A stretch of DNA of 64,000 nt, taken from assembly GCF_039537005.1 (NCBI RefSeq), contig NZ_BAAAZR010000006.1, positions 62,001-126,000 of the forward strand, given 5' to 3'. The notes under the pieces were generated by a model. It saw only the letters and a list, made by a program, of their open reading frames with translations. It was not told the origin of the DNA and did not search any database. Below, one piece after another: positions 50,404 through 60,942 of the stretch. Position 1 is the first letter of the stretch. Each line of letters begins with the position of its first letter. This DNA comes from Sphaerisporangium flaviroseum. Lineage in GTDB: Bacteria; Actinomycetota; Actinomycetes; Streptosporangiales; Streptosporangiaceae. The position numbers were made by a program, and so were the translations under genes.

Positions 50404-52872
50404 ATGGCCGTGAGTGACGAGCAGTACGATCCGCAGGCGCTGCAGGCGAAGTGGCAGCCGCGGTGGGAGGAACTGGACCCGTTCCGTGCGGGCGAGGACG
50501 CGGATGACGAGCGCCCCCGCAGGTACATGTGCGACATGTTCCCCTACCCCTCCGGTGACCTGCACATGGGTCACGGCGAGGTCTTCGCGATCGCCGACGT
50601 GGTCGCCCGCTACTGGTTTCAGCTCGGCTACAACGTGCTGCACCCCATCGGGTGGGACTCCTTCGGGCTGCCCGCGGAGAACGCCGCCATCAAGCGCAAC
50701 GCGCACCCCGCCGAGTGGACCTACGCCAACATCGACACCCAGGCGACCTCGTTCAAGAGGTACGGCATCTCCTTCGACTGGTCACGGCGCCTGCACACCA
50801 GCGACCCGGAGTACTACCGCTGGAACCAATGGCTGTTCAACCGCTTCTTCGAGCGCGGCCTGGCCTACCGCAAGGGCGGCCTGGTCAACTGGTGCCCGAA
50901 GGACCAGACCGTGCTGGCGAACGAGCAGGTCGTCGCCGGCCGGTGCGAGCGGTGCGGGTCCGAGGTCATCCGGCGCGAGCTGACCCAGTGGTACTTCAAG
51001 ATCACCGACTATGCCGACCGGCTGCTGGACGACATGGACGGCCTGGAGGACGGCTGGCCCGACCGCGTGCTGGCCATGCAGCGCAACTGGATCGGCCGCT
51101 CCGAGGGCGCCGACGTCCAGTTCGAGATCGAGGGCCGCGACGAGCCGGTCACGGTCTACACGACCCGCCCCGACACCCTGTACGGCGCGACGTTCTTCGT
51201 GGTCGCCGCCGACGCGCAGCTGGCCGAGGAGATCTGCTCGCCCGAGCAGCTGCCCGCCCTGGAGGCCTACCGCGCCGAGGTCGCCAAGCTGAGCGACATC
51301 GAGCGGCTGGCCACCGACAAGGAGAAGACCGGCGTCTTCCTGGGGCGGTACGCCGTCAACCCGGTCAACGGCGAGCGCATGCCCGTCTGGGCCGCCGACT
51401 ACGTGCTGTCCGACTACGGCCACGGCGCGATCATGGCGGTGCCCGCGCACGACCAGCGAGACCTGGACTTCGCGCTGAAGTTCGACCTGCCCGTGCGGGT
51501 GGTCGTGCACACCGGGCTGGCCGACCCGGGCGAGAGCGGGGCCGCGACCGCCGGCGAGGGCCGGCTGGTCAACTCCGGGCCGCTGGACGGCCTGTCGAAG
51601 GCCGAGGCGATCACCCGCATCACCGAGATCCTGCGCGAGCGCGGCACCGGCAAGGCCTCCGTCAACTACCGGCTGCGCGACTGGCTGCTGTCCCGCCAGC
51701 GCTTCTGGGGCACCCCGATCCCGATCATCCACTGCCCCGACTGCGGTGAGGTCCCCGTCCCCGACGACCAGCTGCCGGTGACGCTGCCCGACCTGCGCGG
51801 AGAGGCGCTGGCTCCCAAGGGCGTCTCGCCCCTGGCCAGCGCCACCGAGTGGGTCAACGTCTCCTGTCCGAAGTGCGGCGGCCGCGCCCAGCGCGACACC
51901 GACACCATGGACACCTTCGTCGACTCCTCGTGGTACTTCCTGCGGTACTGCTCGCCGCGCTTCGAGAACGGCGCGTTCGACGTCGAGCAGGTCAGGCGCT
52001 GGGGCCCGATCGACCAGTACGTCGGCGGCGTCGAGCACGCCGTGCTGCACCTGCTGTACGCGCGGTTCTTCACCAAGGTCCTGCACGACATGGGCATGGT
52101 CGACTTCACCGAGCCGTTCCTGCGCCTGCTGAACCAGGGCCAGGTGATCAACCAGGGCAAGTCCATGTCCAAGTCGCTGGGCAACGGCGTCGACCTGGGT
52201 GAGCAGATCGACGCGTTCGGTGTCGACGCCGTCCGCCTGACCATGGTCTTCGCGGGCCCGCCCGAAGACGACATCGACTGGGCCGACGTCTCGCCTGCCG
52301 CCTCGCAGAAGTTCCTGGCCCGGGCGTTCCGCGTGATGACCGAGGCCGGCGCGGCCTCGGCGTCCGGCGTCGACTTCGCCACCGGCGACGTGGAGCTGCG
52401 CAAGGTCACCCACCGCACCATCGAAGAGGTCACCCGGCTGCTGGACTCCTACCGGTTCAACGTGGCCGTCGCCCGCATGATGGAGCTGACCTCCGCGGCC
52501 CGCAAGGCCATCGACTCCGGCCCGGGGGCGGCCGACCCGGCCGTGCGCGAGGCCGCCGAGACCCTGGCGGTCATGCTGTCGCTGGTCGCGCCGTACGTCG
52601 CGGAGGAGGGCTGGGAGCGGCTGGGGCACGGCCCCACGATCTCGCGGGTGGGCTGGCCGGTCGCCGAGCCCGCCCTGCTGGTCCAGGACTCGGTCACCTG
52701 CGTCGTGCAGGTGGCGGGCAAGGTCAGGGACCGCCTGGAGGTCGCTCCGTCGATCTCCGCGGCGGACCTGGAGGAGCTGGCGCTGGCCTCGGAGAAGGTG
52801 CGCTCGCACCTGACCGGGGCTCCCCGCAAGGTGATCGTCCGAGCCCCCAAGCTGGTCAACATCGTTCCCTGA
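50404..52872 (+). CDS. leuS: Leucyl-tRNA synthetase
   Basis: The 822-residue class I synthetase charges tRNA-Leu. The HIGH motif is PYPSGDLHMGH near residue 42, the editing (CP1) domain spans about 210-400 with the VTVYTTRPDTLYGATF signature, and KSMSKS lies near residue 595. GTDTMDTFVDSSWYFLRY-type sequence (written DTDTMDTFVDSSWYFLRY here) is also diagnostic. The start at 50404 with GAGGG upstream is used; the frame is open from 50368 over the terminator. Expression is probably set by the leader peptide and attenuator just upstream. Confidence 0.97.
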   Translation: MAVSDEQYDPQALQAKWQPRWEELDPFRAGEDADDERPRRYMCDMFPYPSGDLHMGHGEVFAIADVVARYWFQLGYNVLHPIGWDSFGLPAENAAIKRNAHPAEWTYANIDTQATSFKRYGISFDWSRRLHTSDPEYYRWNQWLFNRFFERGLAYRKGGLVNWCPKDQTVLANEQVVAGRCERCGSEVIRRELTQWYFKITDYADRLLDDMDGLEDGWPDRVLAMQRNWIGRSEGADVQFEIEGRDEPVTVYTTRPDTLYGATFFVVAADAQLAEEICSPEQLPALEAYRAEVAKLSDIERLATDKEKTGVFLGRYAVNPVNGERMPVWAADYVLSDYGHGAIMAVPAHDQRDLDFALKFDLPVRVVVHTGLADPGESGAATAGEGRLVNSGPLDGLSKAEAITRITEILRERGTGKASVNYRLRDWLLSRQRFWGTPIPIIHCPDCGEVPVPDDQLPVTLPDLRGEALAPKGVSPLASATEWVNVSCPKCGGRAQRDTDTMDTFVDSSWYFLRYCSPRFENGAFDVEQVRRWGPIDQYVGGVEHAVLHLLYARFFTKVLHDMGMVDFTEPFLRLLNQGQVINQGKSMSKSLGNGVDLGEQIDAFGVDAVRLTMVFAGPPEDDIDWADVSPAASQKFLARAFRVMTEAGAASASGVDFATGDVELRKVTHRTIEEVTRLLDSYRFNVAVARMMELTSAARKAIDSGPGAADPAVREAAETLAVMLSLVAPYVAEEGWERLGHGPTISRVGWPVAEPALLVQDSVTCVVQVAGKVRDRLEVAPSISAADLEELALASEKVRSHLTGAPRKVIVRAPKLVNIVP

Positions 52873-52952
52873 CCCCCCAAAGCACGACCGCCCGAGCGCT
52901 CACCCAGGGTGGGCGCTCAGGCGGGGGCGGGGCAGGTGCGGGGTCGGGCGGG

Positions 52953-53666
52953 TCAGAGCTTGCGAAGGACCGCCACGACCTTGCCCAGGACGGTGGCCTC
53001 GTCGCCGGGGATCGGGTCGTAGTTGGCGTTGTGGGGGACCAGCCAGACGTGGCCGTCCTTGCGCTTGAAGGTCTTCACCGTGGCCTCGCCGTCGATCATG
53101 GCCGCGACGATGTCGCCGTTGTCGGCCACCGGCTGCTGGCGCACCACGACCCAGTCGCCGTCGGCGATGGCCGCCTCGATCATCGAGTCACCGGCGACCT
53201 GGAGCAGGAAGAGCGTGCCTTCACCCACGAGTTGCTTGGGAAGGGCGAAGACGTCCTCCACGCGCTCCTCGGCCAGGATGGGCCCACCGGCGGCGATGCG
53301 CCCCACGAGAGGGACGAACGTGGCCGTCGGCCGGCTGACCAGGGGCTCGTCCTCACCGGGGGCGACGGGGTCGACCCAGAGGGCGGGCTCGCCCGGCAGG
53401 CGGACCTCCAGCGCGCGCGGGCGGTGGGGGTCGCGGCGTAGATAGCCCTTACGCTGCAGCGCGGTCAACTGGTGAGACACACTGGAGGTGCTGGTCAGCT
53501 GGACCGCCTCGCCGATCTCGCGCATCGAGGGCGGATAACCGCGCTGCTGCACAGAATCGCGGATCACCTCGAGGATCTTGCGTTGTCGTGGGGTGAGACC
53601 AAGGGAATCACGCCGGCGCACCGCCAGATCGCTGACAACCGTGCCGATCTCTTCCTGCTCGCTCAT
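52953..53666 (-). CDS. lexA: LexA repressor of the SOS response
   Basis: The 237-residue repressor has an N-terminal winged HTH (LTPRQRKILEVIRDSVQQRG to HQLTALQRKGYLRRDP) and a C-terminal S24 self-cleaving domain. The cleavage site is the Ala-Gly bond 126-127 in GRIAAGGPI, the catalytic Ser161 lies in VAGDSMIEA, and the Lys198 general base is in EATVKTFK. GAGGAGG stands in front of the ATG. A SOS box 119 bases upstream indicates autoregulation. It is divergent from nrdR. Confidence 0.97.
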   Translation of the reverse strand: MSEQEEIGTVVSDLAVRRRDSLGLTPRQRKILEVIRDSVQQRGYPPSMREIGEAVQLTSTSSVSHQLTALQRKGYLRRDPHRPRALEVRLPGEPALWVDPVAPGEDEPLVSRPTATFVPLVGRIAAGGPILAEERVEDVFALPKQLVGEGTLFLLQVAGDSMIEAAIADGDWVVVRQQPVADNGDIVAAMIDGEATVKTFKRKDGHVWLVPHNANYDPIPGDEATVLGKVVAVLRKL

Positions 53667-53784
53667 AAGCTCCTCCTCGCCGGGCGCCTGTCAGGCGCTC
53701 CGTCACGCCAAGCCCGCCCGGCCGGCTCCCGGTCCGTATTGCTGATGTCGCACACAGCGACAATATCGCCGTTCAAGATCGTCA

Positions 53785-53800
53785 TCAAACAATTGTTCGA
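53785..53800. promoter_or_regulatory. SOS box upstream of lexA
   Basis: TCAAACAATTGTTCGA differs at one position from the actinobacterial LexA consensus TCGAAC-N4-GTTCGA. It lies in the lexA/nrdR divergent region. Additional TCGAAC half-sites occur near 53849 and 53866, but they are direct repeats rather than a second box. Confidence 0.8.
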
Positions 53801-54087
53801 GAGTTTCCGATATCCTCGGCCGTCCGGTGAAGGACATCGTACGGGAGTTCGATCGATATCGTGTTCGACTTTGCGATCTTATGCCTGTGAGGGGCCGAAA
53901 GTCGATCACGCGAGCGATCTGGATCGCGGGGCGCCGGCCTGGGGTCGCGTGGCCGGGCTCGCGGCGGCACGGCGGCCGCGAGCGGCGCGACACGCCGACC
54001 CGTGGCCCGTTCCCCCTGATGGGCGGCCGGTTTTCGCGCAAGGGTGTCTCCGACTTGCGTTCATGGGGCGGCACTCCTACGGTTAGA

Positions 54088-54134
54088 CCACAACATCTAG
54101 TAGTTACACCGATGTGGTTCACCATAAGTTGTGT
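54088..54134. promoter_or_regulatory. Pair of NrdR boxes upstream of nrdR
   Basis: Two 16-base sites at 54088-54103 (core ACATCTAGT) and 54119-54134 (core CATAAGTTGTGT) each match the NrdR-box consensus at about 11 of 16 positions. Their starts are 31 bases apart, three helical turns, the spacing known for NrdR targets. They lie about 190 bases before nrdR and indicate autoregulation of nrdR-nrdJ. Confidence 0.65.
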
Positions 54135-54324
54135 TTCCGTCACCGCGCTGAGGGCAGCCCCAGTGCGTGCGCGAGCCTATTCCCGTTTTAGGCGGGAACA
54201 GGCGGTGAGCGCGTGGAATGCGGAAACATGTGCGGCTTTTCCCTGAGGTCAAGGCCTCGGGGGCCTCGTCATTCGAGGTGGTGCCCGCGTGACTCATGGG
54301 AGCCAGGAGAAATGGAGGCGACAC

Positions 54325-54786
54325 ATGCATTGTCCATTCTGTCGTCATCCAGACACGCGGGTCATCGACAGCCGTTCGACCGAGGACGGCGCGGCGATCC
54401 GCCGCCGGCGCACCTGTCCCGAATGCGGGCGCCGGTTCACCACCCAAGAGACGGTCCTGCTGATGGTGAGCAAGCGCAGCGGGGTGACCGAGGCGTTCTC
54501 GCGGGACAAGGTGATCGCCGGAGTGCGGCGGGCGTGCCAGGGCCGGCCCGTCAGCGAGGATTCGCTGGCGCAGCTCGGCCAGCGCGTCGAGGAGAGCATC
54601 CGGGCGACCGGGTCGGCCGAGATCCCGGCTCACCAGGTGGGGCTGGCGATCCTGGGGCCGCTCCGCGAGCTGGACGAGGTGGCCTACCTTCGGTTCGCCT
54701 CCGTCTACCGCAGCTTCGAGACGCTCACCGACTTCGAGGAAGAGATCGAGCAACTGCGGGCGGCCAGAGCCGCCAAGGAAAGCTGA
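54325..54786 (+). CDS. nrdR: Transcriptional repressor NrdR
   Basis: The 153-residue protein has an N-terminal zinc ribbon (MHCPFCRHPDTRVIDSRS, Cys3, Cys6, Cys31, Cys34) and an ATP-cone domain (about 45-140, RSGVTEAFSRDKVIAGVRRA) that senses ATP/dATP. It represses ribonucleotide reductase genes when dATP is high. The ATG at 54325 has GGAGG 7 bases upstream; an in-frame start at 54289 would add residues before the ribbon. It is followed 130 bases later by nrdJ, its expected target. Confidence 0.97.
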   Translation: MHCPFCRHPDTRVIDSRSTEDGAAIRRRRTCPECGRRFTTQETVLLMVSKRSGVTEAFSRDKVIAGVRRACQGRPVSEDSLAQLGQRVEESIRATGSAEIPAHQVGLAILGPLRELDEVAYLRFASVYRSFETLTDFEEEIEQLRAARAAKES

Positions 54787-54916
54787 ACCGACCGGACACC
54801 GCGGTCCGCGGGCCGGAAGGCCGAGGACCATGGTGGCCCCTGCGCCGGGGGATGCGAACGGCGTGACGATGTGTTTCCGACACGAGGGCTCCGCGGAGCC
54901 CCGGAAGGGGGAGATC

Positions 54917-57817
<2,901 letters not shown>

Positions 57818-57847
57818 GTCAGGCCGTAGCGGTCCGCTGCACCACAT

Positions 57848-57859
57848 NNNNNNNNNNNN
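57848..57859. other. Assembly gap (12 N)
   Basis: Twelve unresolved bases lie 31 bases after the nrdJ stop. The true length of the gap is unknown, so a terminator or small gene may be missing here. Confidence 0.98.
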
Positions 57860-58139
57860 GTGACACACCTCACCGGCGGCCCGGGCGCGGCCGGGCACCG
57901 CGGAGACGAAGGTCTGACCGGCCGCTGGGCCGAGTGCGTCCTTCGGGCCGGGGGCGAGTGGGCCGCCTCTCGAAGAGGGGGCCGATTCCTGCAAGACCGC
58001 GGTGGCGGCGGCGGCCTAGCATGCCGGACATGAGCGTCACCGCCGTTCAGGTCGTCCCGCCGGATCCCCATGCCGGTCATCACGCTCACGGCGGGACGGC
58101 GGCGACGAACGCACACCCACCGATGGGACGAGGATCGAC

Positions 58140-58538
58140 ATGAAAGCGCATCTTGACGTCGTCGGCATCATCGTCGAGGACATGGCCCGCTCCCTGGCCT
58201 TCTACCGCCGGCTCGGGCTGGACCTGCCGCCGGAGGCCGACGAGCAGCCGCACGTCGAGTTCGTGCTGCCGGGCGGGCTGCGGCTCGCCTGGGACACGGT
58301 CGAGACGATCCGCTCCTTCGACTCCGAGTGGCAGCGGCCGAGCGGCGGGAACCGGATGTCCCTGGCGTTCCGCCTCGACAGCCCGGCCGACGTGGACGCG
58401 CTCCACGACACACTCGTCTCGCTCGGCCACGAGAGCCACAAGGCGCCCTGGGACGCCTTCTGGGGCCAGCGGTACGCCGTCGTCCACGACCCCGACGGCA
58501 ACACCGTCGACCTGTTCTGCCCGCTGCCCGAGAGGTGA
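58140..58538 (+). CDS. VOC-family (glyoxalase-like) protein
   Basis: The 132-residue protein has two beta-alpha-beta-beta-beta modules of the vicinal oxygen chelate superfamily: HLDVVGIIVEDMARSLAFYR with VEFVLPGGLRLAW, and MSLAFRLDSPADVDALHDTL with RYAVVHDPDGNTVDLF. The His5 and the Glu/Asp positions near the strand ends could bind a metal, but the substrate is unknown; lyase and resistance-protein relatives share this pattern. The ATG at 58140 overlaps the stop of a short His-rich frame upstream. The gene ends directly at a transporter remnant. Confidence 0.88.
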   Translation: MKAHLDVVGIIVEDMARSLAFYRRLGLDLPPEADEQPHVEFVLPGGLRLAWDTVETIRSFDSEWQRPSGGNRMSLAFRLDSPADVDALHDTLVSLGHESHKAPWDAFWGQRYAVVHDPDGNTVDLFCPLPER

Positions 58539-58760
58539 CCTCGGCGTTCAACGTCGGGATCACCATAGGCCCCGTGGCTCGGGGGGCCGGCCATCGCGGC
58601 GGGCCTGGGGTACGCCTCCGTCGCCTGGACCGGCGCGGCGCGGGGCGTGGTCACGCTCGGCTCGGTCGTGCTCGCCTCCGCGCCGCGCCGTGTCCCCGCG
58701 ACTTCCCTCAACGCGAAGACGGGAGTATGGCCGGCCTCGAAGAGATCCGGTGGCGCGTGA
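58539..58760 (+). pseudogene. Remnant of an MFS exporter (C-terminal end, frameshifted)
   Basis: Right after the VOC stop, TSAFNVGITIGP continues in one frame, and then, after a frameshift near 58590, IAAGLGYASVAWTGAARGVV and TLGSVVLASAPRRVPAT continue in another to the TGA at 58760. This is the last-helices pattern of DHA1-type MFS drug exporters. The rest of the gene is absent, so it is a fragment. Confidence 0.7.
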
Positions 58761-59216
58761 CCGTCATGCTGAGCAGTCCAAGGGCGGCGGGTACGAGCAG
58801 GTAGGCGCCGCAGGAGGCCAGCACGGCCAGGGTGAAACGGTGGCGGCGACCGCCGCCTTGCGCCGCTTTCCGGTGAGCAGGCGGATGGCGGCGGCGCAGC
58901 CGGCGAAGGTGACGGCGGCCAGACCGGCCGACGTGGCCCGCATGAGCGCGTCCAGGTCCAGCCCGTAGAGCAGGATGACCAGCGTCATCAGGGCCGTCAG
59001 CGCGCCGGGCAGCGCGAGACCGCGACCGGCCACCGCACCGGCCGCCAGTGGCCGTGGCAGCGCGCCCTCACGGGCGAGGGCCACGCCGAGCCGGGCCGCG
59101 CCCGCGATGTAGGTGTTCACGGCGCCGAAGGTCAGGAAGACGGCCGCCACGCCCACGATCGGATGGGCGGCCGGGCCGATCCCGAGTTCCAGCAGCGCGG
59201 TCAGCGGCACGGCCAT
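58708..59216 (-). pseudogene. Remnant of an APC-family amino acid permease
   Basis: Minus-strand text from 59216 reads PLTALLELGIGPAAHPIVGV, AVFLTFGAVNTYIAGAARLG, REGALPRPLA and a run of hydrophobic helices typical of residues about 240-400 of YjeH-like APC permeases. Near 58848 the frame shifts and the sequence continues as FTLAVLASCGAYLLVPAALG to a stop at 58708. The first half of the gene is missing: the sequence breaks at 59216, exactly where the Lrp fragment on the other strand begins. Confidence 0.75.
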
Positions 59217-59499
59217 GATCTCTGTGCAGGTGCGCCCGCTCAGCCGCACGGTCATCCAGACCTTCAAGGACTCCGTCAGCAGGCTTCCCGAGGTGCTGAG
59301 CGTCTTCGTGCTGTCCGGCGGCGACGATTTCCTGCTGCACGTGACGGCGCAGGATCTCGACCACCTGCACTCGTTCCTGCTGGACCGGTTGAGCAAGCGC
59401 AAGGAGATCGTGGGCTTCCGCACGTCCATGGTCTTCCAGCGCGTGCACAACACGGTGATCAGCCGGCTTCCGGATCCCGCCGCGCCCGGCCGGTCCTGA
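59213..59499 (+). pseudogene. Remnant of an Lrp/AsnC-family regulator (effector domain only)
   Basis: From 59213 the plus strand reads ISVQVRPLSRTVIQTFKDSV, SRLPEVLSVFVLSGGDDFLL, HVTAQDLDHLHSFLLDRLSK and ends FRTSMVFQRVHNTVISRL. This is the RAM ligand-binding domain of Lrp/AsnC regulators; the DNA-binding HTH that should precede it is absent. An open frame extends upstream into the permease remnant, but that part is unrelated sequence. Confidence 0.8.
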
Positions 59500-59696
59500 C
59501 CCGCGGCCCCAGCAGGACTCGCCGCCGCGCGACGAGTACGTGCTGACGGAGCCGGCCCCGGTCTGAGGTGCGAGCGGGACGACCCCGTCAGCGTCCGATG
59601 CGGGCCCCCGCCGGCTGCTGGTCCCACTGCTCTTACCTGGCCTCATGTGGTGCCTGCTCCTTACACTGGGGCGGTCGTCGGGCGTGGAGGTGGCCG

Positions 59697-60500
59697 GTGG
59701 GCCGGTGGATCGAGGTGGGGGACCGTGCCTGGGTGCGGCGGCATGCCGAGCTCGACCTCTCGCTCGGCCTGGTGGTGGGCGACCGCGCCTGCCTGGTGAT
59801 CGACACCGGTGCCCACGAGGCGCAGGGCGCGGAGTTCGCGGCCGCGATCCGCGAGCTGACCGGGCTGCCGTGGTCGGTGGTGCTGACCCACTCGCACTTC
59901 GACCACAGCTTCGGCACGGCGGCGTTCGGAGAGTGCCCGGTCTGGGCGCATCCCGCCTGCCGGGCCGACCTCGCGGAGACCGGCGAGGCGCAGAGGTCCG
60001 TCTGGGCCGAGCGTTACCGCGAGCAGGGCAGGCCGCAGGAGGCCGAGCGCATCGCCGCCGCGCGCCTGGTGCTGCCCGGCCGGCTCGTCGGCGGCACCGC
60101 CGACATCGACCTCGGCGGCCGCCTGGTGCGGCTCGCGCACCCCGGCCCCGGGCACTCCGGCCACGACCTGGTGGCGCACGTGCCCGACTCGGCGCTGCTC
60201 TTCGCCGGAGATCTGGTGGAGCAGGGCGCGCCGCCGTCGTTCGGCGACGCGTTCCCCTCGGCGTGGCCGGCGGCGCTCGACCAGGTGCTCGGCTACGGCG
60301 CGCGTACGGTGGTCCCGGGTCACGGCGAGCCGGTGGACACCGCGTTCGTCGAGCGGCAGCGAGCGGAGCTGGCGGAGGTGGCCGAGCTCTGCCGGGCGGC
60401 CGGCGCAGGCGAGATCGCGGTGGCCGAGGCGCTCGCCCGCTCGCCGTACCCGGAGGACTTCACCCGGGAGGCACTCGGCCGGGCCGCCGCGACGGCGTGA
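59697..60500 (+). CDS. MBL-fold metallo-hydrolase
   Basis: The 267-residue metallo-beta-lactamase-fold enzyme has the metal motif THSHFDHSFG (His65, His67, Asp69, His70), further ligands in HPGPGHSGHDLV and FAGDLVEQGAPPS, and the last His in VVPGHGEPVD. The substrate is unknown; hydrolases of thioesters, lactones and polyketide-type esters share this pattern. The GTG at 59697 with GGAGG eight bases upstream is preferred to the ATG at 59568, whose first 43 residues look non-coding. Confidence 0.88.
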   Translation: MGRWIEVGDRAWVRRHAELDLSLGLVVGDRACLVIDTGAHEAQGAEFAAAIRELTGLPWSVVLTHSHFDHSFGTAAFGECPVWAHPACRADLAETGEAQRSVWAERYREQGRPQEAERIAAARLVLPGRLVGGTADIDLGGRLVRLAHPGPGHSGHDLVAHVPDSALLFAGDLVEQGAPPSFGDAFPSAWPAALDQVLGYGARTVVPGHGEPVDTAFVERQRAELAEVAELCRAAGAGEIAVAEALARSPYPEDFTREALGRAAATA

Positions 60501-60522
60501 CCGGCGATGCGGGCCGGTGCGG

Positions 60523-60696
60523 TCAGGCGGCGGGGGTGGAGCCGCCCCGGCGCGGGAAACGGATGACGTTGCGACCGGTGTACGCCTGGAGGTGGACCAC
60601 CTTGGTGTCCGGGGACGGTGTCGGGCGGTGTGCCGTCCGTATGTCGCGCACTTTGTGACGTGGAACGTACGCGGGCACCACCGCAAGCCTTCTCAT
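60523..60696 (-). CDS. Small basic protein (57 residues), function unknown
   Basis: This frame begins with ATG at 60696 (MRRLAVVPAYVPRHKVRDIR) and ends in TGA at 60523. The C-terminal half (KVVHLQAYTGRNVIRFPRRG) is well patterned, with C/G-ending codons as in neighbouring genes. A GGGGGG tract precedes the ATG by four bases. It converges with the MBL-fold gene, 22 bases apart. I do not recognise a family, but it reads more like a conserved small protein than chance. Confidence 0.45.
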   Translation of the reverse strand: MRRLAVVPAYVPRHKVRDIRTAHRPTPSPDTKVVHLQAYTGRNVIRFPRRGGSTPAA

Positions 60697-60770
60697 CGAG
60701 CCCCCCGGCCGTGATGAATGTGTTACGCGAGATGTCTACAGAAGTCGGCGTAAGACTATTGTAAAAAGCT

Positions 60771-60872
60771 CTAGTACGGCAGAGTCCGTCCGGACGGCGA
60801 TCGCAGATCGAGCAGGAACGGCCTGCTGGTGCGACGACCCGCGCGGGGCCGGGCGATTCTGATGCGCCTCAT
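60771..60872 (-). CDS. Very small ORF with a strong ribosome site (33 residues)
   Basis: The ATG at 60872 is preceded by GGAGGGAG at good spacing, and the frame runs 33 codons (MRRIRIARPRAGRRTSRPFL...) to TAG at 60771. It begins 70 bases after the beta-galactosidase gene on the same strand and may be in its transcript. The product is strongly basic. Either a small protein or a chance frame is possible. Confidence 0.3.
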   Translation of the reverse strand: MRRIRIARPRAGRRTSRPFLLDLRSPSGRTLPY

Positions 60873-60942
60873 CGCTCTCTCCCTCCGGTCATGGACCGAG
60901 TGCCTGAGCAGACTATTGCTCGCGCCGCTTGACGTCCTCTTG

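Noticed and set aside
58021..58143. 40-codon His-rich frame whose stop overlaps the VOC start codon (ATGA)
   Set aside because: There is no ribosome site and its sequence is low complexity; the overlap alone is weak evidence, though a small coupled metal-binding peptide cannot be excluded.
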